64,000 nucleotides of DNA. It comes from Lysobacteraceae bacterium NML93-0399. Lineage in GTDB: Bacteria > Pseudomonadota > Gammaproteobacteria > Xanthomonadales > Xanthomonadaceae. The stretch covers positions 1,426,001-1,490,000 of the forward strand of contig NTJI01000001.1 in NCBI GenBank assembly GCA_002307375.1, in the 5' to 3' direction. Below, one piece after another: positions 7,543 through 15,291 of the stretch. The notes beneath the pieces were generated by a model, which worked only from the letters and a program-made list of their open reading frames with translations, ran no database searches and had not been told where the DNA came from. Position numbers and translations under genes: made by a program. The first letter of the stretch is position 1. Each line of letters starts with the position of its first letter.

Positions 7543-9488
7543 TGCGCACCTGGACCCGCGCCCTGCTGCTGGCCGCCGCGCTGGCGGGCACCGCCTGTAC
7601 CACGCTGTCGCCGGCCAAGCGCGACGCGGCCGCGCACATCGCGGTCGAGGCACGCTCGACCGAGGTCGTCTGCGACCGTGCCGATGCCTGCGCCGCGCCG
7701 TCGCCGCTACGGGCGCTGGGCACCCGCGCATTCGAACGCAGCACGGCCGAGGCGCCGCGGCATTACGCGCTGCTGCTCGAGTACGGCCAGGACGCGCTGC
7801 TGGCGCGGCTGGACCTGATCCGCGGCGCGCAGCGCACGATCGATGTGCAGACCTACATCTTCGACGAGGACGACTCGGGCCATCTGGTGCTCGAGGAACT
7901 GCTGGCCGCCGCGCGCCGCGGCGTGCAGGTGCGGTTGCTGGTGGACCAGCTCTCGGCGATGCGCACAGTCGAAACGCTGTCGGCACTGGCGGGCGCGCAC
8001 ACCAACTTCGAGATGCGCATCTACAACCCGGTGCTCGGCCGCGCGCGCATCAGTTATCCGCAGTACGCGCTGGCTGCGGCCTGCTGCTGGCGCCGGCTCA
8101 ACCAGCGCATGCACAGCAAGGCCCTGCTGATCGACGGCGTGGTCGGCATCACCGGCGGACGCAATTACCAGGACGATTACTTCGACTGGAGCGACACCTT
8201 CAACTTCCGCGACCGCGACGTGCTGATCGCCGGACCCGTGGTCGAGGCGATGGAGGAGAACTTCGTCGCGTTCTGGCATGCGCCGCTGAGCACGCCGGTC
8301 GAGCAGCTCGCCGACGTCGGCCGCCATCTGCTGCGCGACGGCGTGCCGCCGGTGTCGTTCCAGGACTACGAGCGCCCCGAGCGCGTGGCGGCGATCTCCG
8401 CCGATGCCGAAGACGATGATCTGGTGCGGCAGCGATTGGCCGGACTGGCGCTGGCGGTCGGGCCGATCGAGTTCATCGGCGATCTGCCGTCGAAACATCG
8501 CCGCGACCGCGAGGCGGCCGAAGCGGCGATCACCGCCACGCCGCGCCTGCGCGAGTTGATCGAATCGGCGCAGGACGAGGTGTTGCTGCAGACGCCCTAC
8601 CTGGTGCTGTCCAAGCCGGCCGAGCAGATGTTCGCCGACCTGTACGCGCGGCCCGATGCCCCGCAGGTCACCGTCTCCACCAACAGCCTGGCGGCGACCG
8701 ACTCGTTCATCACCTACGCGCTGTCCTACAAGTACAAGCGCCGACACCTGCGCGATTTCGGCTTCCACATCTACGAGTACAAGCCGTTTCCGGCGGATGC
8801 ACCGATCGACCTGGAGGTCACCGGCGCGGTGGGCATCTCGTGGAACGCCGACGGCAGCGTCAACATCGACGAGAGCGGCGCGGCCGGCACGGCGACGACG
8901 CGCGCCGAGGCGATTGCCGCGCGACCGGCAAGCGCACCGCCGCTGACGCGCGAGTATTCGGCGCTGCGCTACGCCGGCATCGGTGTGAACCGCCGCGTGC
9001 CGCTCGACCGCACCGGGCTGCGCATGGGGCTGCATGCCAAATCGCTGGTGGTCGACGAGCGCATCGGCGTGGTCGGCACGCACAACTTCGACCCGCGCGG
9101 CGACAATCTCAATACCGAAAGCGCGGTGGTCATCGACGATGTGCGGTTCGCACAACGCCTGGCGGCGAGCATCCGCCGCGACATGGCGCCGGAGAATTCC
9201 TGGACCATCGCGCGCCGCGATCCGCCGCCGGTGTTCTCGGGCGTCGACTACACGATGGCCAAGATTTCCGAACGCCTGCCGGTGTTCGACCTGTGGCCCA
9301 CGCGCTACGCGACCAGCTTCGAGTTCCAGCCCGGGCCGGACTGCCCCACGCCGCTGCCGCCTGACGCGCCGGGTTTTCGCGAGTGTTACGTCGCCGTCGG
9401 CGATTTTCCGCAGGTGAGCCTGGGCTGGCGCAGCCTGCTGACGCGCATCTTCACCGCCTTCGGCGCGGGCCTGGTGCCGATTCTCTAG
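7542..9488 (+). CDS. Phospholipase D-family lipoprotein, cardiolipin-synthase-like
   Basis: The product is 648 residues and starts with a lipoprotein-like signal (LLLAAALAGTAC, Cys19). It carries two HKD motifs: HSKALLIDG with its histidine at residue 191, followed by GITGGRNYQDDYF, and HAKSLVVDE with its histidine at residue 498, followed by GTHNFDPRGDNLNTESAV. This two-motif arrangement with GGRN and NFDPRS/G-like segments matches ClsC/YmdC-like phosphatidyl transferases rather than nucleases. It probably acts on phospholipids at the periplasmic side of a membrane. Its start overlaps the YceI stop by one base, suggesting an envelope-lipid operon. The exact reaction is inferred. Confidence 0.85.
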   Translation: MRTWTRALLLAAALAGTACTTLSPAKRDAAAHIAVEARSTEVVCDRADACAAPSPLRALGTRAFERSTAEAPRHYALLLEYGQDALLARLDLIRGAQRTIDVQTYIFDEDDSGHLVLEELLAAARRGVQVRLLVDQLSAMRTVETLSALAGAHTNFEMRIYNPVLGRARISYPQYALAAACCWRRLNQRMHSKALLIDGVVGITGGRNYQDDYFDWSDTFNFRDRDVLIAGPVVEAMEENFVAFWHAPLSTPVEQLADVGRHLLRDGVPPVSFQDYERPERVAAISADAEDDDLVRQRLAGLALAVGPIEFIGDLPSKHRRDREAAEAAITATPRLRELIESAQDEVLLQTPYLVLSKPAEQMFADLYARPDAPQVTVSTNSLAATDSFITYALSYKYKRRHLRDFGFHIYEYKPFPADAPIDLEVTGAVGISWNADGSVNIDESGAAGTATTRAEAIAARPASAPPLTREYSALRYAGIGVNRRVPLDRTGLRMGLHAKSLVVDERIGVVGTHNFDPRGDNLNTESAVVIDDVRFAQRLAASIRRDMAPENSWTIARRDPPPVFSGVDYTMAKISERLPVFDLWPTRYATSFEFQPGPDCPTPLPPDAPGFRECYVAVGDFPQVSLGWRSLLTRIFTAFGAGLVPIL

Positions 9489-9839
9489 AAGGCGGTCGTC
9501 ACGAACCGATGGCGGCCGGAACGCGCGTCGGTCGCGGTTCTGCCCCTCCGGCATCTCGAGATCGAGCCGCACGCCATGTCCGGCTCGCAGGCGCGTCCGC
9601 GAACACGCAGAAGGCGCGAGGTCGGGTGGGACAGCGCCTGACCAGCACGCGTGGCGCATTCGGCGCTCAGGGCCAACGGACTGACCTACGCGGATCCGAC
9701 GCACACAGCGCCTGAATCATGAATTTCTGCTGAACATTCGCACTGAATTGGGCGGATGTGACTTCCTGCATGTGGTGTTTCTCAACACCGGTGTTGTAGT
9801 CTACCAACACACCAGATCACACACCCACGGAGACCCGCC
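9489..9839. other. Intergenic leader of the small-gene cluster
   Basis: These 351 bases hold no convincing gene. The part up to about 9710 has local GC composition and no structure I can name. From 9716 onward the DNA is less GC-rich (AATCATGAATTTCTGCTGAA) and leads into the dyads at 9783-9810, so the promoter of the four small genes is expected here. I could not fix -35 and -10 boxes with confidence. Confidence 0.5.
9783..9810. promoter_or_regulatory. Overlapping dyads, candidate operator of the small-gene cluster
   Basis: CAACACCGGTGTTG at 9783-9796 is a perfect 14-base palindrome. Its right half, GTGTTG (9791-9796), is also repeated inverted as CAACAC at 9805-9810, and between them GTAGTCTAC (9796-9804) is a perfect dyad around one base. 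Three overlapping symmetrical elements in 28 bases, 30 bases before the first start codon, look like a repressor site. The core symmetry is vaguely like operators of winged-helix repressors, but no regulator is assigned. Confidence 0.5.
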
Positions 9840-9974
9840 ATGCAGACCCAGACCCACACCGCCCGCAACACCCCCGTTCGCACCTTCGGCACCGGCTACG
9901 GGCGCAGCAGCAGCTACGGCGCCCCGCGCAGCTACACACGCACCTCGGTGCCCGCCCGTTTCCGCATCGCCTGA
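9840..9974 (+). CDS. Small Arg-rich peptide 1 of the PARFRIA cluster
   Basis: This short gene of 44 codons starts at the ATG at 9840 after CACGGAGACCCGCC (GGAG ribosome site). The product has seven Arg, no acidic residue and a Gly-Tyr-Ser region GTGYGRSSSYGAPRSYT, and ends in SVPARFRIA. The last 28 residues align almost without gaps to peptide 2, and peptide 3 shares the same frame of conserved positions, which shows that the frame is coding. There is no signal peptide or transmembrane segment. The composition suggests a disordered basic peptide that could bind nucleic acid or membranes, or be the precursor of a modified peptide, but no modifying enzyme is adjacent. Function unknown. Confidence 0.75.
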   Translation: MQTQTHTARNTPVRTFGTGYGRSSSYGAPRSYTRTSVPARFRIA

Positions 9975-10007
9975 TCCGCCCCTTCCGACGACCTGAGGAG
10001 AACCGCC

Positions 10008-10172
10008 ATGTCCCGCATGCACGCCATCGTCAACGCCGCCGCCCACCTCGCTCCGCCGGCCGCGATCCGCCAGGCCCGCCTCTTCGGTCTCGGTTACGGC
10101 CGCAGCAGCGGTTACGGCACGCCCCGCAGCTACACGGCGGCCTCGATTCCGGCGCGCTTCCGCATCGCCTGA
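10008..10172 (+). CDS. Small Arg-rich peptide 2 of the PARFRIA cluster
   Basis: This 54-residue product starts at the ATG at 10008, seven bases after a strong GAGGAG ribosome site (9995-10000). The N-terminus SRMHAIVNAAA is shared with peptide 3 (SRMPTIVHAAA). The C-terminal half has GLGYGRSSGYGTPRSYT and ends SIPARFRIA, nearly the same as peptide 1. It has seven Arg and no Asp or Glu. The gap from peptide 1 is 33 bases and to peptide 3 is 31 bases, each with its own ribosome site, so the genes look like one operon made by duplication. No function is recognised. Confidence 0.75.
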   Translation: MSRMHAIVNAAAHLAPPAAIRQARLFGLGYGRSSGYGTPRSYTAASIPARFRIA

Positions 10173-10203
10173 CCCGCCACGCCCGACGAACCGGGGAAAC
10201 CCC

Positions 10204-10368
10204 ATGTCCCGCATGCCCACCATCGTCCACGCCGCCGCCGTTCCGGTGCCCGCCGCCACGCATCGCCCCGCCCGCCAGGCCGGTTCCGGCTACGGCACGA
10301 GCAGCCGCTACGGCGATTCGCGCAGCGACGTCACAGCCCACGTTCCATCGCGCTTCCGCATCGCCTGA
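10204..10368 (+). CDS. Small Arg-rich peptide 3 of the PARFRIA cluster
   Basis: The product is 54 residues, the same length as peptide 2, with the start at 10204 after CCGGGGAAACCC. Conserved positions are SRM at 2-4, the AAA stretch, GYG at 29-31, SS at 33-34, YG at 36-37, RS at 40-41 and the ending VPSRFRIA. It differs from the others by two Asp residues and by loss of one Tyr. Conservation is concentrated at the C-terminus, where selection or recognition is likely to act. It is followed by a longer gap of 63 bases before peptide 4. Confidence 0.7.
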   Translation: MSRMPTIVHAAAVPVPAATHRPARQAGSGYGTSSRYGDSRSDVTAHVPSRFRIA

Positions 10369-10431
10369 TCGTCCGACCCCACGATCATCGCCGGTCCCTG
10401 AAGCGTTCCCCCGATCCTCAGGAGTTCCGCC

Positions 10432-10593
10432 ATGTTCCGCACCGATACCGTCGCGCCCACCAGCACCGTCGTCCCGATGCCGGCCTGCATCGTCCAGCCG
10501 ATCCGCTTCCACACCCAGGCCCGCGCCACGCGCAGTGCCTTCCGGCTCGAGGCCCGCGACAGCGCCATGCCCGCGCGTTTCCACGTCGCCTGA
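10432..10593 (+). CDS. Small Arg-rich peptide 4, divergent member of the PARFRIA cluster
   Basis: This gene of 53 codons starts at 10432 after CTCAGGAGTTCCGCC (AGGAG). The product lacks the GYGxSSxYG region but keeps seven Arg, an N-terminal hydrophobic-Pro stretch (TSTVVPMPACIVQP) and the ending MPARFHVA, a conservative variant of PARFRIA. It has the only Cys of the group. Its first six residues, MFRTDT, resemble those of the thioesterase 141 bases downstream (MFRSDT), possibly by chance. It is the least certain of the four, but its position, ribosome site and C-terminus support it. Confidence 0.6.
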   Translation: MFRTDTVAPTSTVVPMPACIVQPIRFHTQARATRSAFRLEARDSAMPARFHVA

Positions 10594-10601
10594 TCCATTC
10601 C

Positions 10602-10641
10602 GTGTACGCCGGCCCGTTCCGGCATACCGCGGCCGGCACAC
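10602..10641 (+). terminator. Hairpin after the small-gene cluster
   Basis: GTGT-AC-GCCGGCC (10602-10614) pairs with GGCCGGCACAC (10631-10641) with a two-base bulge and a 16-base loop. It begins nine bases after the stop of peptide 4. There is no T-tract, so termination is a guess from position. Confidence 0.35.
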
Positions 10642-10734
10642 GCGTCATCGCGACGCGCCATTCCGCCGGCCGCGCTGCGCGCAGGCCCGCGACGGCCTAA
10701 GCTGCCGGGCTTTCTCCCGGGAGCCATCACGCGC

Positions 10735-11151
10735 ATGTTCCGCAGCGACACTTCGCTCGACCAGCTCAATGCGATGTCCACCGACACCGCGATCGCTGCG
10801 CTCGGCATCGTCTTCACCGAGATCGGCCCCGACTTCCTGCGCGCGACGATGCCCGTCGACGGCCGCACCCACCAGCCCTACGGCCTGCTGCACGGGGGCG
10901 CGTCGGCCTTGCTCGCCGAAACCCTCGGCAGCAGCGCCGGCGGTCTGGCCGCGCCTGAAGGACACGGCGTGGTCGGCATCGAGATCAACGCCAACCATCT
11001 GCGCGGCGTGCGCGCCGGCGTCGTCACCGGCACCGCGCGGCCGCTGCATGTCGGTCGCAGTACCCAGGTCTGGGACATCCGCATCGAGGACGCCGCCGGC
11101 AAGCTGGTGTGCGTCTCGCGCCTGACCCTGGCCGTCGTGCCCAGGCCGTGA
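10735..11151 (+). CDS. Hotdog-fold acyl-CoA thioesterase, YdiI/MenI-like
   Basis: The product is 138 residues. The motif HGGASALLAE with Glu62 in the position of the catalytic Glu of E. coli YdiI, followed by VVGIEINANHLR and a final RLTLAVV strand, places it in the PaaI/YdiI 4HBT family, which hydrolyses acyl-CoA or aroyl-CoA thioesters in the cytoplasm as a tetramer. In E. coli YdiI acts in menaquinone synthesis; this lineage normally relies on ubiquinone, so a general CoA-ester housekeeping role is more likely. It follows the small-gene cluster but is separated from it by 141 bases and a hairpin, and probably has its own promoter. Confidence 0.9.
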   Translation: MFRSDTSLDQLNAMSTDTAIAALGIVFTEIGPDFLRATMPVDGRTHQPYGLLHGGASALLAETLGSSAGGLAAPEGHGVVGIEINANHLRGVRAGVVTGTARPLHVGRSTQVWDIRIEDAAGKLVCVSRLTLAVVPRP

Positions 11152-11197
11152 GCCCGGCCGGCAGGCGCGCCGTCACGTGTTTGGGTATCGTGTACCG

Positions 11198-12001
11198 ATG
11201 AGTTCATTTTCCGTTCGCGCCGACGCCGGCGGCGTTCCGGCGCGCGTGCTGCGTTACTGCGTGCGCGTGCCCGTGCTGCTGTGGCACCTGGGCGTGCATC
11301 TGCCTGTGCTGCTGTTCACGATGCTGCCGCCGATCGGCCGACGCCGGCTGCGCAGTGGCGAACGCGTCGACCACCGCATGATCCGCTGGTGGCAGGGTGG
11401 ATTGATGCGCGTGTTCGGCTACCGCATGCAGTGCCGCGGCACGCCGTTGCCGGGCGCGGTGCTGTTCGTGGCCAACCATGTGAGCTGGGTCGACATCGTC
11501 GCGTTGCACAGCCAGCGCATGGTCGGTTTCGTCGCCAAGCGCGAGATCGCCGGCTGGCCGGTGGTCGGCTGGCTGGCCGCGCGCGGGGAGACGATCTTCC
11601 ACCAGCGCGGCAGCACCGAATCGCTCGGCGGCGTACTCGAGGAAATGGTCGCCCGTCTGCGCGACGACCGCCCGGTGGCGGTGTTCCCCGAAGGCCGCAC
11701 CCGCGGCGGCGACCGCGTCGGTCCTTTCCACGCGCGCATCTTCCTGGCCGCGGTGGAAGCCGAGGTACCGGTGCAGCCGGTCGCACTGCGCTACGGCCGC
11801 GGCGGCTCGGCGCAGACGGTGGTCGCGTTCCGCGAGCGCGAGTCGTTCTTCGCCAACTTCCTGCGCCTGCTCGGCGAGCGCGGCGGCGAGGCCGACGTGG
11901 TGTTTCTCGAACCGATCCTGCCGGGCAATGCCGACGGCCGGCGACGTATGGCCGAGGTATCGCGCGAGCGCATCGTCGCGGCCCTGGAAGTGCGCCCGTG
12001 A
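11198..12001 (+). CDS. 1-acyl-sn-glycerol-3-phosphate acyltransferase-like protein
   Basis: From the ATG at 11198 the product is 267 residues. The N-terminal hydrophobic stretch (RVPVLLWHLGVHLPVLLFTML) would anchor it in the inner membrane. The acyltransferase block I motif NHVSWVD lies near residues 93-99 and block III FPEGRTRGGDRVGPFH follows, with VPVQPVALRY as block IV. These are the PlsC/LPLAT hallmarks for transfer of an acyl chain to lysophosphatidate. A second PlsC is often present, so this may be a specialised lysophospholipid or lipid A-type acyltransferase. It overlaps the next gene by four bases (GTGA), indicating coupled translation. Confidence 0.85.
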   Translation: MSSFSVRADAGGVPARVLRYCVRVPVLLWHLGVHLPVLLFTMLPPIGRRRLRSGERVDHRMIRWWQGGLMRVFGYRMQCRGTPLPGAVLFVANHVSWVDIVALHSQRMVGFVAKREIAGWPVVGWLAARGETIFHQRGSTESLGGVLEEMVARLRDDRPVAVFPEGRTRGGDRVGPFHARIFLAAVEAEVPVQPVALRYGRGGSAQTVVAFRERESFFANFLRLLGERGGEADVVFLEPILPGNADGRRRMAEVSRERIVAALEVRP

Positions 12002-13119
12002 CCCTGCCGCATCCGTCGCCCGCGACGGATGGCACCGGCCTGGCGCCGGACGGCATGCGCGTGGGCGGCAGTGACTACACGCCGCCGCTGTGGCTGCGCA
12101 GCCCGCACGTGCAGACCGTGCTCGCAAGCAGCCCATGGCGACGTCGCCGCGGTGCGCAGGCCTTGGCCGCGACCGGCGCGGTGACCACCGAACATCTGGT
12201 CGACGGCGGCGACGGCGTGCGCCTGCACGGCCTGCACAGCGCGGTACCCGGTGTCGCCCCACGCGGCCTGGCCCTGTTGCTGCACGGCTGGGAAGGCAGT
12301 ACCGAATCGAGCTACATGCGCCAGACCGCCGCGCAGATGCTGCGCGCCGGTTACGAGGTGTTCCGGCTGAACTTCCGCGACCACGGCGACAGCCATCACC
12401 TCAACGAAGCGATCTTCCACTCCAACCGCATCGACGAGGTCGTGCACGCGGCGGTCGACATCGCCGCGCGCTTCGCACCCCGGCCGATGGTCGCGGCCGG
12501 CTATTCGCTGGGCGGCAATTTCGCGCTGCGTCTGGCGCTGCGCGCGCCGGCGGCCGGGCTGCAGCTGGCCGGCGTGGCTGCGGTGTGCCCGGTCATCGAC
12601 CCGGCCCGCACGATGCTGCACATGGAACGCGGCCATCGCATGTACCTGCGGCACTTCGAGCGCACCTGGCGTGCCTCGCTGCGGCGCAAGCGTGACCTGT
12701 TTCCCGACCGCCACGCCTTCGATGACGCCACGCTGCAACTGGGCATGCGCGAACTCACCGACTGGCTGGTGCAGACGCATACCGACTTCGGCACGCTCGA
12801 CAATTACTTCGACGGGTACTCCGTCGCCGGCGACCGCCTGTCGTCGCTGCAGGTGCCGGTCGAGATCCTGATGGCGGCCGATGATCCGGTGATTCCGCTC
12901 GACGCCTTCCACGCGCTCGCGCTGCCGCCGCACGCACGCCTGGAAATCAGCCGCTGGGGCGGGCACTGCGGCTTCCTGCTCGACCGCCACCTCGACGGCT
13001 TCGCCGAGCGCTGGGTAGCCGCGCGGCTGGCCGCGCATGCCGATGCCGCGCGCACGGCGATGTCGCACACGCGACTGGCCACCGCCATCCACGCCGACAC
13101 GCACGCGCCCGACGCCTGA
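11998..13119 (+). CDS. YheT-like alpha/beta hydrolase
   Basis: The GTG at 11998 overlaps the acyltransferase stop (GTGA) and gives 373 residues; an ATG at 12055 is an alternative and sits just before the typical YheT start YTPPLWLRSPHVQTV. LLLHGWEGS provides the oxyanion region and GYSLGGN carries the nucleophile Ser170 (GTG numbering). PDRHAF, ADDPVIPLD and a late GGHCGFLL supply the acid and histidine of the triad. YheT/EMB8-type hydrolases are poorly defined carboxylesterases. Coupling to an acyltransferase suggests lipid ester turnover. Confidence 0.85.
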   Translation: MTLPHPSPATDGTGLAPDGMRVGGSDYTPPLWLRSPHVQTVLASSPWRRRRGAQALAATGAVTTEHLVDGGDGVRLHGLHSAVPGVAPRGLALLLHGWEGSTESSYMRQTAAQMLRAGYEVFRLNFRDHGDSHHLNEAIFHSNRIDEVVHAAVDIAARFAPRPMVAAGYSLGGNFALRLALRAPAAGLQLAGVAAVCPVIDPARTMLHMERGHRMYLRHFERTWRASLRRKRDLFPDRHAFDDATLQLGMRELTDWLVQTHTDFGTLDNYFDGYSVAGDRLSSLQVPVEILMAADDPVIPLDAFHALALPPHARLEISRWGGHCGFLLDRHLDGFAERWVAARLAAHADAARTAMSHTRLATAIHADTHAPDA

Positions 13120-13190
13120 GCCGCCCGCGCGGCCTGCCGCGACACGCTCGCTACAATGGCCGGCCTTGTCTTTCGTTCGGCCCGGCCGGG

Positions 13191-15269
13191 ATGTCCAGCA
13201 TGTCGCAACAGATCTTCGAAGCCCTGCATCGTGGCGCCAACGATGACGCCGCCGCGCTCGCCCGCCAGGCCCTGGCCGCCACGCCCGACGACATCGAGGT
13301 GCTGCGCGCGGCCTCGCTCGCCTTCCGCGCCACCGGCGACCGCGAGGCCGCGCTGTCGACGATCGACCGTGCGATCGCGTTGATGCCCGACGAGGCCGAC
13401 CTGCACTTCCTGCGCGCCGGCATGCTGCTCGACACGCGCGACATCGACGCGGCGCAGGCGGCGCTGTCGCAGACCATCGCGCTCGATCCCAACCAGTTCG
13501 GCGCCTACGTGGTGCAGGCGCAGATGGCGATCGGCCGCAACGATCTCGACGAGGCCGAGCGCCTGGCCACGCTCGCGTCGCGGGTGTCGTCCGAGCACCA
13601 CTGGACGCTGACGCTGCAGGGCTCGCTGGCCTCGCGCCGCGGCGACCACGACCGTGCGCTGGCCCTGCTGTCGGCGGCCGCGCAGCGCGCCCCGGACGAT
13701 CTGCAGGTCATCAACGGCCTGGCGTTCGCCTATCTCGCCAAGGGGCATCTGGCGTTCGCCGAGCAGTCGTTCCGCCGGGTGATCGAAAAGACCGGGCATG
13801 CGCCGCTGCGCAGCCTGCTGGCGCAGATCGTGCTGCAGCAGGGCCGTCCTGACGAGGCCGCCGACGAGATCGCGGCGTTGCTCGCCGATCCGGCCCAGGT
13901 CACGCCGGCGCTGCAGGCGCTGGGCGGCGAACTGGAACTGCGCGCCGGACGGCCCGAACGCGCCGCGCCGCTGCTGCGCGCGGCTTTCGATGCGCATCCC
14001 GAATCGCGCCGCGCGACCAACGGCCTGTTGCTGCTGTGGGAAGCCACCCGCAACACCGAGGACACGCAGGCCACGCTCGACGCCGCGCTCGACACCCACG
14101 CCGAACACGACCACCTGTGGCTGGCGCGGCTGGCGATGGAAGGCTTCGGCAGCGATGCAGCGCACGCGATCATCGATCGCTGGGTCGCCGCGCGCCCCGA
14201 TCACCTGCCGGCGCTGCAGGCCCGTCTGGCGCTCGAATCGGGCACCGGCGCCCACGACGCGGCCGAAGACACCGCGCGCGCGATCACCGCGCTGCAGCCC
14301 GGCAATGGCCCCGCCAACGAACTGCTGTTCAACCGCCTGCTGGCGCGCGACGCCGGCGCGGCGGTCGACTTCGCCGAAGGGCTGATTCCGGCCGCCAGCC
14401 CGCAGGGCCGCACGCTGCTGCGTCGCTGGGTGGGCATGGCCCAGGACGCGGCGGGTCGACCGGAAGACGCCATCGCCACCTGGCGCACGCTGTCCGTCGA
14501 AGGCACCGCGACTGCCGGTGCGCCGCCGGCGCCGACCGTCGCGCCTGCACAGTGGCCGGCGCTTGGGACGCAGGACGAGACGCGCGCGCCTGCCGTGTTC
14601 CTCTACGGCCCGCCCGGTGCGCAGGTCGAGCGCATCGCCAACCTGCTGCAGCGCGCGCTGCCCGAATTCCGCGGCGACCGCTTCACTGGGCCGGTCGGCG
14701 ACGCGTTCCAGGACACCACGGTGCCGGCCCGTCTGGCGAAGGGCGAGTTCACCGCCGAGCAGGTGGCCGGCAGCTGGGTCACGCAGCTGCAGGCGCGCGG
14801 CGTCGGCAATGGCGCGATCGTCGACTGGCTGCCGTTCTGGGACAACGCCTGGCTGCTGGCGCTGCGTCCGCAACTGCCGCACGCGCGGCTGCTGCTGGCA
14901 CTGCGCGACCCGCGCGACATGCTGCTCGACTGGCTGGCCTTCGGCACGCCGCTGGCGATGCGCATCGAGAGCATCGAGGCCGCCGCCGAGTGGCTGGCCG
15001 CGCATCTGACGCAGATCGCCGACCTCATCGAACAGGATCTCTTCCCGCACACGGTCGTGCGCACCGATGCACCGGCCGAAGACCTCGAACGGCTGGCCGC
15101 GCGTTTTGCCGAAGCGCTCGGTGTGCCGGCGTTCCCGACGCCGCCGCGCGAGCTGCTGGGCGTCGACCGCACCCCGGCCGGCCGCTGGCTCGCCTATCGC
15201 GAGGTGCTGGCCGCACCGTTCGCCGCGCTGACGCCGGTCGCCGTGCGCCTGGGCTACCGTCAGGATTGA
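13191..15269 (+). CDS. Tetratricopeptide-repeat protein with sulfotransferase-like C-terminal region
   Basis: The product is 692 residues and starts MSSMSQQ (an ATG nine bases later is also possible). The first 430 residues consist of TPR-like helical pairs, for example ALARQALAATPDDIEVLRAA and AAQAALSQTIALDPNQFGAY, a scaffold for protein contacts. After an Ala/Pro linker near residues 445-465, the last 225 residues look like a nucleotide-binding fold: PAVFLYGPPGAQVERIANLL near the start and LLLALRDPRDMLLDWLAFG in the position of the PAPS 3'-phosphate motif of TPR-sulfotransferases. The usual P-loop serine/threonine is not obvious, so activity is doubtful. No signal peptide is seen. Confidence 0.75.
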   Translation: MSSMSQQIFEALHRGANDDAAALARQALAATPDDIEVLRAASLAFRATGDREAALSTIDRAIALMPDEADLHFLRAGMLLDTRDIDAAQAALSQTIALDPNQFGAYVVQAQMAIGRNDLDEAERLATLASRVSSEHHWTLTLQGSLASRRGDHDRALALLSAAAQRAPDDLQVINGLAFAYLAKGHLAFAEQSFRRVIEKTGHAPLRSLLAQIVLQQGRPDEAADEIAALLADPAQVTPALQALGGELELRAGRPERAAPLLRAAFDAHPESRRATNGLLLLWEATRNTEDTQATLDAALDTHAEHDHLWLARLAMEGFGSDAAHAIIDRWVAARPDHLPALQARLALESGTGAHDAAEDTARAITALQPGNGPANELLFNRLLARDAGAAVDFAEGLIPAASPQGRTLLRRWVGMAQDAAGRPEDAIATWRTLSVEGTATAGAPPAPTVAPAQWPALGTQDETRAPAVFLYGPPGAQVERIANLLQRALPEFRGDRFTGPVGDAFQDTTVPARLAKGEFTAEQVAGSWVTQLQARGVGNGAIVDWLPFWDNAWLLALRPQLPHARLLLALRDPRDMLLDWLAFGTPLAMRIESIEAAAEWLAAHLTQIADLIEQDLFPHTVVRTDAPAEDLERLAARFAEALGVPAFPTPPRELLGVDRTPAGRWLAYREVLAAPFAALTPVAVRLGYRQD

Positions 15270-15291
15270 TCCTTCCCCGACAGGAGAGAGC

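Noticed and set aside
9748-9996. A longer open frame crossing the first small gene in another frame
   Set aside because: It reads through the dyad region, has no ribosome site and loses the conserved PARFRIA ending shared by the four real frames.
9840-10593. The small genes as an ordinary lasso or lanthipeptide precursor cluster
   Set aside because: No leader-peptide-like acidic region, Cys/Ser-Thr rings, cyclase, protease or transporter is adjacent, so I kept them as peptides of unknown role.
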